A stretch of 64,000 nucleotides of DNA, from contig CAVXLG010000003.1 in the NCBI GenBank assembly GCA_963762615.1, positions 682,001 through 746,000 on the forward strand, in the 5' to 3' direction. The translations under genes were made by a program, and so were the position numbers. The first letter of the stretch is position 1. Each line of letters begins with the position of its first letter. The stretch comes from PALSA-505 sp963762615 (GTDB lineage: Bacteria; Actinomycetota; Actinomycetes; Streptosporangiales; Streptosporangiaceae). Shown here piece after piece: positions 1-8,349 of the stretch. Below the pieces are notes generated by a model. The model saw only the letters and a program-made list of their open reading frames with translations, was not told the DNA's origin and searched no databases.

Positions 1-1
1 G

Positions 2-3000
2 ACCGATGCGGGCACCAGCGCCGCCGGCACCCCGCAGGCGGCCACCACCAGCACGGTGACCGACCTGGTCACCGGTGAGGTGCTCGCCCAGACCAACCCG
101 GACAACCTGACCACCAGCTACACCTACGACGCGCTGGGCCGCCAGCTGACCCGGACCGCACCAGGCGGCCTGGTCACCAGGACCGTCTACAACTCCCCGA
201 CGGTCACCACCGTGACCGCGCCCAGCGGGCTGGAAACCCAGACCACCACCGACGTGCTCGACCGCACCGTCAAGGTCACCGACAACGTCTCCGGCGAGAA
301 ACTGGTCGCCGACCCGGCGGCGCGGACGCTGGAAACCGACAGCTACGCCCCCGATGGCACCAAGCTGGTCACCACCACCCCAGCCGGGACCACCGCCACC
401 ACCTTCGACCCGCTCGGCCGTCCCACACAGATCGTCGAGCCGGGCGGGATTACCCAGGCCGACAGCTACAACGAGGCGAAAAACACCCAGACCATCTCGC
501 TGCTGCCCGCGCACACCACCGGCCCCACGTCGGTCACCACCGACACGTTCAGCGACCTCAACGCGCCAACCGGCTCGTCCACCAGCTACCCCGATGGCAC
601 CCAGCAGGCACCGACGGCCGAAACCTACGACGGGCTGGGCCGGGTGGCCTCGTTCACCGCCAACAACGTCAACGCCACCGTCGGCTATCCGGGGACCGGC
701 GGGCTGCAGAGCGAAACCACCCTCACCCCCGATGACACCAGCACCTTCCCCGGCCAGCCGGTCACGGCCAGCACGGGCAACACCATGACCGGCGCCATGA
801 CCACCAAGACCCTGAGCCAGCAGGCAGCAACGAGGCGGCCGGCCCCGGCGCGGGCGAAAACCGCGGCCGGCAGCTCGGCCACCGGCAGCACCTACACCTA
901 CAACCCGGCCGGGCAGGTAGCCACCGCCACCGACCCGGCCGGGCACACCACCCGCTACACCTACACTCCCGGCGGCCAGATCGCCACCCTCACCAGCCCC
1001 TCCGGGACGGTGACCGCCTACACCTACGACTCGGCCACCGGCCGGCTAAGGGAAAAAGAGGTCCGGGCCCCCGACGGCACCACGCAGGCCACCGGCTACA
1101 CCTATTTCCCGGACACCGGGCTGGTCAAATCGGTCTACGACCCCGCCCATCCCGCCGACGCGATGACCTACGAGTACGACGCCGACGGGCACGTCACCGC
1201 CATTCACTATCCCGACGGCACCAGCACCGCCGCCAGCTACGACGACAACGGCAGACTGGCCACTACCACCGACATCACCGGCGCGGTTACCACCTACACC
1301 TACAACGCCGACGGCAATTGCGGCCCAGCAGTCACCGACCTGTGCACTGCGGTGCAAAAACGTTACGGCGTGATCATGGCCAGCATCGGATACACCTACG
1401 ACTCGCTGGACCGAGTCCACACGATCACACGCGGCAACAACGTCACCACCACGCTGGATTACACCGACGCCAACCGGGTGCGGACGCAGACCACCACGGC
1501 CGCCGACGGCAGCTTGCTGCGCCGCGATGACTACACCTACGACAGCCACGGCAACATCGCCACCCATACCATCGCCGGGGCCCAGCCAGCTCCGGCCGCG
1601 GCCGGCCGGGCCGGCCGACTGGCCGCGGCCGCTGGCACGCCGGCCACCACCACCGCGTACGGTTATGACGCCTACAACCGGCTGATCTCCTCCACGGTCT
1701 ACCCCGGCGCCACCGCCACCGGCACCCCCACCACGGCCACCAGCTACACCGTGGACGTGGCCGGGGACGTCACCGGCCAGACCACGACCACCGACGGGAA
1801 GACCACCACGACCGTCAACACCATCGACGGCGGCCGGCTCACCGCCCGTGATGTCAACGGCGTGGTGAGTCACCAGGACTTCAGCGCCGACGGCAACGTG
1901 ACCAAAGACCTGGCCGGCAACAGCTACACCTACAACCTCGCCGGGCAGATTGCCTCGGTCATCACCTCGGCCGGGGTCACCACCAGCTATGGCTACTGGC
2001 CCGACGGCACCCGGCGGGCCGCCACCACCACGACCGGCGGCGTCGACCACACGATCACCTACCATTACGCCACCGCCGGCCAACTGGCCAACGACACCTA
2101 CACCGGCGGCGGCCCGGCGGTCACCGCCTCCTACCTGATGGGCGTCAACCGCGAAGCCCGAACCCTGGCCACTACCACCAGGACCGGCGGCACCACGCAG
2201 GCCAGCGGGCCGGGTGCCGGCTACTACCTCACCGACGCCCACGGCTCGGTCACCACCCTGACCGGCGACCACGGCCAGCTCACCGACGCCTACGCCTACG
2301 GCGACTACGGCCAGCCCACCGGGCCCGACACCGCTGTGCTGGCCACTCCCGCGCCGGATCCGACCGGCAACGCCGCGGTTAACCCGTTCACCTACGACGG
2401 CGCGTACACCAACCCCAGCACCGGAACCCAGTACCTGCCCGCCCGGACCTACGACCCCGCCCAGGGCCGGTTCCTCAGCCTGGACGCCGCTGACCAGCTC
2501 AACCGCTACCAGGCCTTCAATACCAACCCGATCATCAACACCGACCCCACCGGGCAGGACGCTATCCCCCAGTATCTGGTCGATGGCGTCGCCGCCGGAT
2601 TGTTCATCCTCCTCGGTGTCGTCAGCCTCGGCTCCGCCCTGCCCGTGCTCGCCGGCGCTCTCGGCGCTGCGCTCGGCGCCACGGCCGCCGCAGCAGAGGT
2701 CACCGGCGCTGCCATCGCCGGAGCCGTCCTAGAGACCGTCACCGGTTTGGCAGACGTCGCCGCCGGGGCCACCTCTGCCACCCTTGCCGTTGACGACGGG
2801 CAATCGCTCACCGGCCAGGGTTTCCTGAGCGATGCCACCAGGCAAACCCTGGAAACCGCCAACTTCGCCCTCGGTATCGTCGGCGGGCTCACAGGCTTCG
2901 TTGGCGGCGCCGTCGCTGAACCGGTCATCGAGGCTGAACAGGCCGCCGCGGCGGCGACAGAGCTGAGCGCAAGCAAACTAGAGGGCATCAACCAAGGCAT

Positions 3001-3598
3001 CGACGCGGGTCGCATAGGAGGCTACAAAGCAGGCTTCACCGCAGGCAAGGCGGTAGGCATCAACGCAGGCCTCGACGTAGGCTACGCATCGGGCTACGCA
3101 TCGGGTGAGGCAGCAGGCTACAAGGCGGGATTGGGGGAAGGCCTTGGCCTAGGCGAGCAACTGCCTGGCCTCGCGCAGAATTCAAGTGCCGGAGTGCCGG
3201 AACTGGTCGCCTCAGAGCCGCTGGATCGTGTGCAGCCCATCGCCGATCCTGGGCTGCAGATTACCGAGATGGCCGGTCAGGACCAGCAGCTGAACGCCGC
3301 CACGTCGCCCTTCCAGGTCGCCGATGAAGTGCCAGGGAGCCCCTCCCCGGCCTCGCTGCCCACGGCCGGGGCTTCGAACCCGGGAACCAACGGCGCAACG
3401 CCGGGAACCGAACTCACCGGTCAGGCAACGACCGGCGCGCAACAAGTCCTGGACAACAACACGCCCACACAGCCTCCCGAGCCGCCAGCCAACCCGGCGC
3501 AGGAGAACACCTCTCCGTCAGTCATCTCGCCCTCAGTCAGCGGGTTCAGCAGCGGGAGCGGGCTTGACCAGACCACGCTCGGGCCGCCGTGGCTTTAG
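2..3598 (+). CDS. RHS/YD-repeat protein, C-terminal part (5' end outside window)
   Basis: The frame is open to the left window edge (first full codon at base 2), so this is the end of a larger protein. The first ~720 residues are tandem YD repeats (motifs such as YTYDALGR, YTYNPAGQ, YEYDADGH), which in RHS/teneurin/TcC proteins wind into a hollow beta-shell. The RHS-associated core follows at about residues 720-830 counted from base 56 (YYLTDAHGSV, then DPAQGRFLSLD, then DPTGQD). Past the core, where polymorphic toxins carry a toxin, there is a hydrophobic Ala/Gly-rich stretch (~840-920), then a run of Gly-x3-Gly/Ala repeats (~980-1035), and a Pro/Thr/Ser-rich tail. I recognise no nuclease or deaminase motif there. 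It is probably secreted or surface-bound. The RHS assignment is firm; a toxin role is not shown. Confidence 0.9.
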   Translation, partial: TDAGTSAAGTPQAATTSTVTDLVTGEVLAQTNPDNLTTSYTYDALGRQLTRTAPGGLVTRTVYNSPTVTTVTAPSGLETQTTTDVLDRTVKVTDNVSGEKLVADPAARTLETDSYAPDGTKLVTTTPAGTTATTFDPLGRPTQIVEPGGITQADSYNEAKNTQTISLLPAHTTGPTSVTTDTFSDLNAPTGSSTSYPDGTQQAPTAETYDGLGRVASFTANNVNATVGYPGTGGLQSETTLTPDDTSTFPGQPVTASTGNTMTGAMTTKTLSQQAATRRPAPARAKTAAGSSATGSTYTYNPAGQVATATDPAGHTTRYTYTPGGQIATLTSPSGTVTAYTYDSATGRLREKEVRAPDGTTQATGYTYFPDTGLVKSVYDPAHPADAMTYEYDADGHVTAIHYPDGTSTAASYDDNGRLATTTDITGAVTTYTYNADGNCGPAVTDLCTAVQKRYGVIMASIGYTYDSLDRVHTITRGNNVTTTLDYTDANRVRTQTTTAADGSLLRRDDYTYDSHGNIATHTIAGAQPAPAAAGRAGRLAAAAGTPATTTAYGYDAYNRLISSTVYPGATATGTPTTATSYTVDVAGDVTGQTTTTDGKTTTTVNTIDGGRLTARDVNGVVSHQDFSADGNVTKDLAGNSYTYNLAGQIASVITSAGVTTSYGYWPDGTRRAATTTTGGVDHTITYHYATAGQLANDTYTGGGPAVTASYLMGVNREARTLATTTRTGGTTQASGPGAGYYLTDAHGSVTTLTGDHGQLTDAYAYGDYGQPTGPDTAVLATPAPDPTGNAAVNPFTYDGAYTNPSTGTQYLPARTYDPAQGRFLSLDAADQLNRYQAFNTNPIINTDPTGQDAIPQYLVDGVAAGLFILLGVVSLGSALPVLAGALGAALGATAAAAEVTGAAIAGAVLETVTGLADVAAGATSATLAVDDGQSLTGQGFLSDATRQTLETANFALGIVGGLTGFVGGAVAEPVIEAEQAAAAATELSASKLEGINQGIDAGRIGGYKAGFTAGKAVGINAGLDVGYASGYASGEAAGYKAGLGEGLGLGEQLPGLAQNSSAGVPELVASEPLDRVQPIADPGLQITEMAGQDQQLNAATSPFQVADEVPGSPSPASLPTAGASNPGTNGATPGTELTGQATTGAQQVLDNNTPTQPPEPPANPAQENTSPSVISPSVSGFSSGSGLDQTTLGPPWL

Positions 3599-3657
3599 CG
3601 CCGATTTTCGTACCGGGTTGTCGCCCCCTTGCGGAGTTAACGCCGTCACACCCTGTG

Positions 3658-3682
3658 CTGACAGTAAATAGGTCACTGTCAG
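3658..3682 (+). terminator. Hairpin downstream of the RHS gene
   Basis: A perfect 8-bp stem (CTGACAGT / ACTGTCAG) with a 9-nt loop lies 60 bases after the RHS stop. No T-tract follows, which is common in high-GC actinobacteria. It could also be an IS scar. Confidence 0.4.
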
Positions 3683-3924
3683 GGTGATCGTATTTCGATA
3701 GGGCCGCTATCAGTGCTTCGTTCCAGAACGAGGGCGATTATATCGTCGAAACGCTGGTTGAACGGTTTACAGGAGTGATCTTACCCGCGAACCAGGAAAC
3801 CGAGGGCTGCGAATCTGTGATTAACTGCCCGCCACGCACGCTCGTCAATCATGAGCTGTACGGCTTTGCGGGGCATCGGCGCGGTGGGGCTTCCCCGCTT
3901 TGACGGGCAGGGCTGATGACTCGG

Positions 3925-4111
3925 TCAGGCTACCTTCTTGATCTTATAGTCTTCTTCGAATTCGGCGGGTGTCTTGTAGCCCTGGGTGCTGTGCAGCCGG
4001 GTGCCGTTGTACCAGGCGATGTACTCGACGATCGCCCGCCGAGCCATCGCACGGGTAGGCCAGGCCTGGGTGACGATCAGCTCGCCCCTGAGTGAGGCGA
4101 AGAACGATTCG
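3925..4111 (-). pseudogene. IS3-type transposase C-terminal fragment
   Basis: The minus-strand translation ends in the typical C-terminus of an IS3-family integrase: SESFFASLRGEL, then AIVEYIAWYNGTRLHSTQGY, then KTPAEFEEDY. Only about the last 60 residues are present, so the catalytic DDE core is missing. It abuts an unrelated IS30 fragment in another frame, which shows two elements recombined or one inserted into the other and then decayed. Confidence 0.75.
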
Positions 4112-4330
4112 GAAGTAGATCTCGATGCCGGCGCCAATGCGCAGCTGCGCATGACCTGCCGTCTCCGCGCCCTGGTCCCAGGTCAGCGAGCGGCGCAGCT
4201 GGCCGGACAGGGTCGTGATGGTCGAGGCCATCGCGTCCCGCACCGCCTCAGCGCCGTGCCCGGCCAGGCGAACCCCTGATCGGGGTCGAACCCCTGATGG
4301 TGGATGTCCGTCCAAGCGGTCAGGCCCCAT
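4112..4330 (-). pseudogene. IS30-family transposase internal fragment
   Basis: About 70 residues match the catalytic region of IS30 transposases: VRDAMASTITTLSGQLRRSL, then TWDQGAE (a catalytic Asp segment), then HAQLRIGAGIEIYF. The family normally continues into a DPHSPWQRG segment, but here the sequence changes abruptly to an IS3-type C-terminus in another frame. Both ends are missing, so it is a relic. Confidence 0.7.
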
Positions 4331-4384
4331 AGATGTCGTGCAGTCGTGTCGGGCTCTTGACCCCAGCGCCCGCTGAGTGGTCCT

Positions 4385-4668
4385 CTAACCTCGGGCTTTC
4401 GTCTGAGATTAGCCCGGCGTCGCCGTTCGAATGAAAAAGTGCCTTTGACCTGGAAGAATAGGACTTGTCTAGGGACCTATCAGCCACGAGTCGAAGGCAC
4501 TTTTCCCGTGAAGAATAGCGCACGTACTGCTCGCGTCATGGTGTCTGCTGACGGGCGGGGCCTGGTGTCTCAGGCCGGGGCCGTGCTGCTGTGGGAAACG
4601 ATGCGGGTGACCGGCCTGGGCCAGGGTCTGTCGACGGGCCTGGACCGGTGGCGGGCGCCGCGGGCGAC
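4385..4668 (+). mobile_element. IS1380-family left-end remnant
   Basis: This fragment is collinear with the left end of the IS1380 copy at 7741-13655. Both start with CTAACCTCGGGCTTTCG, carry an AAAAGTGCCTTTGA box, and have an AAGGCACTT box just before the transposase start (GTG at 4508 here, ATG at 12120 there). The first ~55 codons are alike (KNSARTARVMVSADGRGLVS here). Similarity stops near 4668. The two boxes form a 15-bp inverted repeat with one mismatch. Confidence 0.8.
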
Positions 4669-4923
4669 GTCTCCCCCACGCGAGGAGCTGTCACGAAATT
4701 CCGTTCATCTTGACGAGGCCGGTCCACGTCCAAGAGGCACGAGCAGTCAGGGTCGGCTGAATGAGCTCACGGAATGCCAGACCTGAGCAACCCGCCGGGC
4801 GCGGCGAGGTGTCCCGCATCACGAACGGCAGCGTGTCCGCAAGCGCAGCGTGTGGATGCACGTGCATCATCCAAGTGCGGTGAGCCGACCTCGGCGATGG
4901 CTGTGAACGAACCCGGTTTGGGC

Positions 4924-5529
4924 TCATCTGCCGATGGCAAGGGCGAGGAGGGTGTCGACCGCAGTTTCGAACGGACGGGCACTCCGGTGTACCTGGGCGA
5001 GCAGAAGTCCTCCTTGGAGCGTGGCGAGCAGAGTAGTGGCGAGGTCGTCCGGGTCGATGTCGGACGGGAGTTTCCCGTCGGCATGTAGGGATCTGAGCGC
5101 ATCGCTGATGGCGGCTGCCCACTGATCGAACCCTGCCGCGATGAGGGCTCGGGCCTCGGGGTCGCTCTCGGCGAGCTGACCACCGAGCGAGCCAAGTGGG
5201 CAGCCCCCCTTTGCTTTGGTGCGCTTCGCTGCGGTGATCACCATGTTCCGCCAGGCTTCGACTCCGTTCGCGCTGCTGAGCGCCTGCCCCTGGTGAGTGA
5301 CGATGGTGTCGGCCTGGTAGTCGATGACCGCCTGCACGAGGTCGTTCTTGTCGGGGAAGTAGTGGTACATCTGAGAGCCGCTGACTTCCGCCGCCACCTT
5401 GACGTCTTCCAAGGTGGTGCCCGCCACCCCGCGCTCATGGATCAGGGCGGCGGCCTCCTCCACTATTCGTGCCCGGGTGCGTGCTCCCTTGGGGGTGAGC
5501 CTCGGCCGGTCACTCGTCTCGTTGGCCAT
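4924..5529 (-). CDS. TetR-family transcriptional regulator
   Basis: The protein has 201 residues with an N-terminal TetR helix-turn-helix at about 17-60 (ARIVEEAAALIHERGVAGTT, then VSGSQMYHYFPDKNDLVQAV). A C-terminal helical ligand/dimer domain contains KGGCPLGSLGGQLAE, typical of the LmrA/YxaF-like TetR subgroup. The gene is divergent from the SDR - DUF1330 - SDR operon with about 97 bp between starts. By family habit it probably represses both itself and that operon, and releases on binding a small hydrophobic ligand. The ligand cannot be read from sequence. Confidence 0.9.
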   Translation of the reverse strand: MANETSDRPRLTPKGARTRARIVEEAAALIHERGVAGTTLEDVKVAAEVSGSQMYHYFPDKNDLVQAVIDYQADTIVTHQGQALSSANGVEAWRNMVITAAKRTKAKGGCPLGSLGGQLAESDPEARALIAAGFDQWAAAISDALRSLHADGKLPSDIDPDDLATTLLATLQGGLLLAQVHRSARPFETAVDTLLALAIGR

Positions 5530-5626
5530 GCACCAATGCTAGCAGGATTTTGAGTTTGACAACCCAGTGCCGAACTGCCAGAGTGAGTCGCACCACCCAG
5601 TTTCGAGCGAGAGGACGACACATCGC
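5530..5626. promoter_or_regulatory. Divergent TetR/SDR promoter region
   Basis: A TTGACA hexamer at 5556-5561 faces the SDR gene, with a poor -10 (CAGAGT) 17 bases on. A purine-rich Shine-Dalgarno sequence (GAGAGGA, around 5609) precedes the ATG at 5627. The TetR operator should lie here, but I see no clear palindrome. Confidence 0.45.
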
Positions 5627-6376
5627 ATGACTGACCTAAAGGGCAAGACAGCACTGGTAACGGGCTCGACGAGCGGGATCGGCAAGGCTACGGCCATCGG
5701 CTTGGCCGCCCGCGGCGCTCACGTACTGGTAGTGGGACGCAACGAACAACGAGCCAAGGACGTGGTCGCCGAGATCGAAGACAGCGGAGGCAGCGCAACG
5801 TCCCGGCTCACCACGTTGGGCGACCTCGAATCGGCCCGGGACCTGGTCGAGTGGGCCACTGAGGCAGGCGACGGTCACGTCAACATCCTCATCAACAACG
5901 CTGGCGTCGCCTTGCTCGGACCAAGCAACGCAGCCACCGAAGCAGAGTTCGACGAGACCTTTGCACTGAACGTCAAGGTTCCGTTCTTCCTCGTCGCGTC
6001 CCTGGCGCCGGCCATGGCCGAACGCGGATGGGGTTCGATCGTCAACGTCTCCACGATGGTCGCGAGCTTCGGACAGGCTGGCATGGCTCTGTACGGCGCC
6101 AGCCGGGCGGCTCTCGAACTGCTGACCAAGGCCTGGGCCGCCGAATACGGCCCGAGTGGTGTCCGGGTCAACGCCGTTGCTCCCGGCCCGACGCGCACCC
6201 GCATGATGGAAGCAGTCCCCGACGAGATGGTGAGTCAGCTCGCAGCACTAGCACCAGCAGGTCGCGTAGCTCAGCCCGAGGAACTTGCCGCGGCGATCGT
6301 CTTCCTCGCAAGTGATGATGCCAGCTTCGTCCACGGCGTCACTCTCGCGGTCGATGGAGGCCGGGTGGCGACGTAG
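5627..6376 (+). CDS. SDR-family oxidoreductase with YxxxR in place of YxxxK
   Basis: This is a 249-residue classical short-chain dehydrogenase/reductase. It has the nucleotide-binding TGSTSGIG at 12-19, NNAG at 90-93, a catalytic-loop Ser (NVST, S142), and PGPTRTRMM after strand 6. The catalytic Tyr is Y156 in LYGASRAAL, so the usual Lys four residues on is Arg160. The ATG at 5627 is preferred over an in-frame ATG at 5567 because of the GAGAGGA Shine-Dalgarno sequence and because the SDR fold starts there. It leads the three-gene operon controlled by the divergent TetR regulator. Substrate unknown; the Lys-to-Arg change may slow or alter the reaction. Confidence 0.9.
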   Translation: MTDLKGKTALVTGSTSGIGKATAIGLAARGAHVLVVGRNEQRAKDVVAEIEDSGGSATSRLTTLGDLESARDLVEWATEAGDGHVNILINNAGVALLGPSNAATEAEFDETFALNVKVPFFLVASLAPAMAERGWGSIVNVSTMVASFGQAGMALYGASRAALELLTKAWAAEYGPSGVRVNAVAPGPTRTRMMEAVPDEMVSQLAALAPAGRVAQPEELAAAIVFLASDDASFVHGVTLAVDGGRVAT

Positions 6377-6426
6377 CGCCTGCCGGCGGTGACGTTCAAG
6401 AGTGAAGACCTAGAACACAACTCACC

Positions 6427-6454
6427 ACTCACAACTCACAACTCACAACTCACA
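6427..6454 (+). repeat. 7-bp tandem repeat (ACTCACA x4)
   Basis: Four perfect ACTCACA units in a row are followed by a fifth partial unit (ACTGAGG), whose end supplies the Shine-Dalgarno sequence GAGGAG for the DUF1330 gene. Slippage here would change the spacing between the SDR and DUF1330 genes. Confidence 0.85.
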
Positions 6455-6470
6455 ACTGAGGAGTATCCAC

Positions 6471-6791
6471 ATGAGCGCATACGTAATTGTCGAATTCACC
6501 GTCAAGGACCCGGATGTTTATCGTGAGAAATACGGCCCCAGCGCTGGGCGGACGGCCAAAGAGTACGGAGGCGAGGTTCTCGCCAACAGTATCTGGGAGA
6601 TCCTGCACGGCGATGGCTCGCTCACTTCAGGGGCACTCATGCGGTTTCCCGACCATGAGACGGCTGTCAGATGGTACAACTCGCCTGAATATCAGCAGCT
6701 GATCGATGTCCGAAGTGTCGCGATGGACGCCCGTTTCAGCTTGCTCGACGGCCTCCCTAACGAGGATTTGTCCGATGGGAGAAGCGTATGA
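6471..6791 (+). CDS. DUF1330 family protein
   Basis: A 106-residue ferredoxin-like (dimeric alpha/beta barrel) protein. It opens MSAYVIVEFTVKDPDVYREK, the DUF1330 signature, and has the mid-domain MRFPDHETAVRWYNSPEYQQ. A GAGGAG Shine-Dalgarno sequence precedes the ATG. Its last codons overlap the next SDR start as ATGA, so the two are translationally coupled. DUF1330 proteins often sit beside oxidoreductases, but no reaction is established for the family. Confidence 0.88.
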   Translation: MSAYVIVEFTVKDPDVYREKYGPSAGRTAKEYGGEVLANSIWEILHGDGSLTSGALMRFPDHETAVRWYNSPEYQQLIDVRSVAMDARFSLLDGLPNEDLSDGRSV

Positions 6792-7684
6792 GCAAGTTCG
6801 ACGCCCAGTTCGCCGGAAGGCTCGACGGCCAGACCGTCCTGGTCACCGGCACGACCAAGGGTGGTATCGGCCATGAGACAGCTCAAGGCGCCGGCAACAG
6901 CGGCGCGACTGTGCTGGTGCATGCACGACACGCTGACCACGCCAGACGAGCAGTAGACCTGCTGGTCAGCAATGGCAACGGCAAGGGCCAGTACCTAGCC
7001 GTGGCTGGAGACCTGGGCTCGCTTGCCGGCGTCCGCGAGCTGGTCAAGGCGGTGCACCAAGCGAGCCCGAAGGGTCTGAACGGACTGGTCAACAACGCGG
7101 GCGCGGCCTTCGCCACCAAGGCCCTCTCTCCGGACGGCTATGAGCGAACGATCGCGATTAATCACATCGCCGTCGCAGCGTTGACGGAGGGGCTGCTCGA
7201 CCTTCTGCGCAAGGGAGCTGACGACTTCGCAGCGCCCTCCCGAGTCGTGAACATGACGGCGTTGATCGAGTCACGAGGCAAGCCGATTACTGACTGGAGC
7301 TACCCCGGCAAGTACTCGCAGATGCATGCCTACGCAGACGCCAAGCTTCTTGCGCTGATGTACACATACGCCATGGCCCGGCGGCATCAAGGGGACGGCC
7401 TGACCTTCAACGCGGTCAGCCCCGGCACGGTCAACTCCGGCTTTGGCGGAAAAGCCGGCGGCACGTTCAAGACCATCCAGGCGCTGATGAAACCGTTCGT
7501 CGGACCGCCAGAGAAGGGCTCGCGCGGCTGTGTCCGGCTGCTGGCCGATCCCGACCTCGCCACCGCCACCGGCGGCTACTACACCTCGGCCAAGCTCAAA
7601 AAGTCATCCAAGAGGTCTCGTGACCATGACGCTCAGGACCGGGTGTACGAGCAGACCGAACGCGAACTGCGCATCCACAACTGA
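6788..7684 (+). CDS. SDR-family oxidoreductase (retinol-dehydrogenase-like)
   Basis: A 298-residue short-chain dehydrogenase of the longer WW-oxidoreductase/retinol-dehydrogenase-like type. The glycine motif is TGTTKGGIG (20-28), one residue longer than the usual TGxxxGIG. NNAG is at 102-105, and the active-site Y182 and K186 are in YADAK. Where a catalytic Ser is usual the sequence is VVNMTALIES, so Thr may substitute. The start overlaps the DUF1330 stop. Third gene of the TetR-flanked operon; substrate unknown. The IS1380 element begins 57 bases after the stop. Confidence 0.88.
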   Translation: MSKFDAQFAGRLDGQTVLVTGTTKGGIGHETAQGAGNSGATVLVHARHADHARRAVDLLVSNGNGKGQYLAVAGDLGSLAGVRELVKAVHQASPKGLNGLVNNAGAAFATKALSPDGYERTIAINHIAVAALTEGLLDLLRKGADDFAAPSRVVNMTALIESRGKPITDWSYPGKYSQMHAYADAKLLALMYTYAMARRHQGDGLTFNAVSPGTVNSGFGGKAGGTFKTIQALMKPFVGPPEKGSRGCVRLLADPDLATATGGYYTSAKLKKSSKRSRDHDAQDRVYEQTERELRIHN

Positions 7685-7740
7685 GGCGGCCCAAGCCGGC
7701 TATCGCCAGCACAGCTGGTGCGGCAACGCTCGCGCCTTCA

Positions 7741-7757
7741 CTAACCTCGGGCTTTCG
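7741..7757 (+). repeat. IS1380 left inverted repeat
   Basis: CTAACCTCGGGCTTTCG is identical to the left end of the remnant at 4385-4401 and inverted relative to 13639-13655. Confidence 0.8.
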
Positions 7758-7808
7758 CCGGGGTTAGCCAAGTGTGATCTCTTTAAGAGAAAAAGTGCCT
7801 TTGAGCTG

Positions 7809-7840
7809 CAATGCCGGTGAGTTAAGGCGTTTGCGCTGGT
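7809..7840 (+). repeat. IS4 terminal inverted repeat, left
   Basis: 32 bp, an inverted copy of 12023-12054 with a single mismatch. It includes the transposase stop codon (7822-7824, minus strand). Confidence 0.93.
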
Positions 7841-8273
7841 GAGGATGCTTTCCGGCTGACTTTGATCTTGTAGGTGATCCGGCTGGGTGGCCTTTCCTGT
7901 CCTCGTTTCATTGCCGGGAAGTTGTTCTTCGGCTGCTTCCTGACGCGTTCGTATCGCCGGTCCCGGCGGCGGGGCAGGATGTCGCCGAGGAGATCGCTGA
8001 TGGCCTGGCGGCGTGCTAGGTCCAGGCTGCGCGGGGTGATGATGGCATGGCTGGCGGCGTGGTCGCGGGCGACGCGGACGGTCACCGTGAAGGAGATCCG
8101 GTCAGGGTCGATGCCGGCCTGCCGCGCGGCTTCGGCTTCCAGGGCGCATAGCGCCTGGCAGCCGGTGAGGAGCGCGAACAGTTCCTGGTGGACCAGTTCG
8201 GGCGACCTGGAGCGCAGGATGAACGCGGCGCCGCGGAGCCGGGTCTTCAGCTCGGCGTAGCCGTTCTCGCTTT
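7822..8273 (-). CDS. IS4 transposase, 3' exon
   Basis: This is the C-terminal part of the IS4 transposase. After the group II intron it resumes with the codons AGC GAG AAC and reads SENGYAELKTRLRG, then LRSRSPELVHQELFALLTG, the usual IS4 C-terminus. Taken alone it has no start. Joined to the exon ending at 10834 it reads YRERW-E-SENGYAELK, completing the family signature Y-(2)-R-(3)-E-(6)-K. The remaining ~100 residues are basic. Full spliced length from the ATG at 11857 is 491 residues. Confidence 0.9.
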
Positions 8274-8314
8274 GTCGGGTAAGGCCGGCGGGTTGCCCCG
8301 CCGGCCTCCCCTCA

Positions 8315-8349
8315 GCACTGCCCGTGCGGCTTTCACCGCGAGTCAGCGC
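8315..8349 (-). ncRNA. Group II intron domain V (catalytic hairpin)
   Basis: A 35-nt hairpin. GCGCTG pairs with CAGTGC, and an upper stem CGCGG/CCGC is capped by a GTGAAA-type loop with the ACG bulge on the 3' side. The 5' strand carries a CGC rather than AGC triad, seen in some bacterial intron classes. The reverse-transcriptase stop codon (TGA) falls in the loop. Confidence 0.85.

Noticed and set aside
1046..2272. Long open frame opposite the RHS gene
   Set aside because: Gly/Val/Arg-rich mirror of a high-GC YD-repeat gene with no recognisable domain; a compositional shadow.
6427..6454. Possible iteron/origin repeat
   Set aside because: Only four 7-bp units in a 5' leader, with no Rep gene or AT-rich region.
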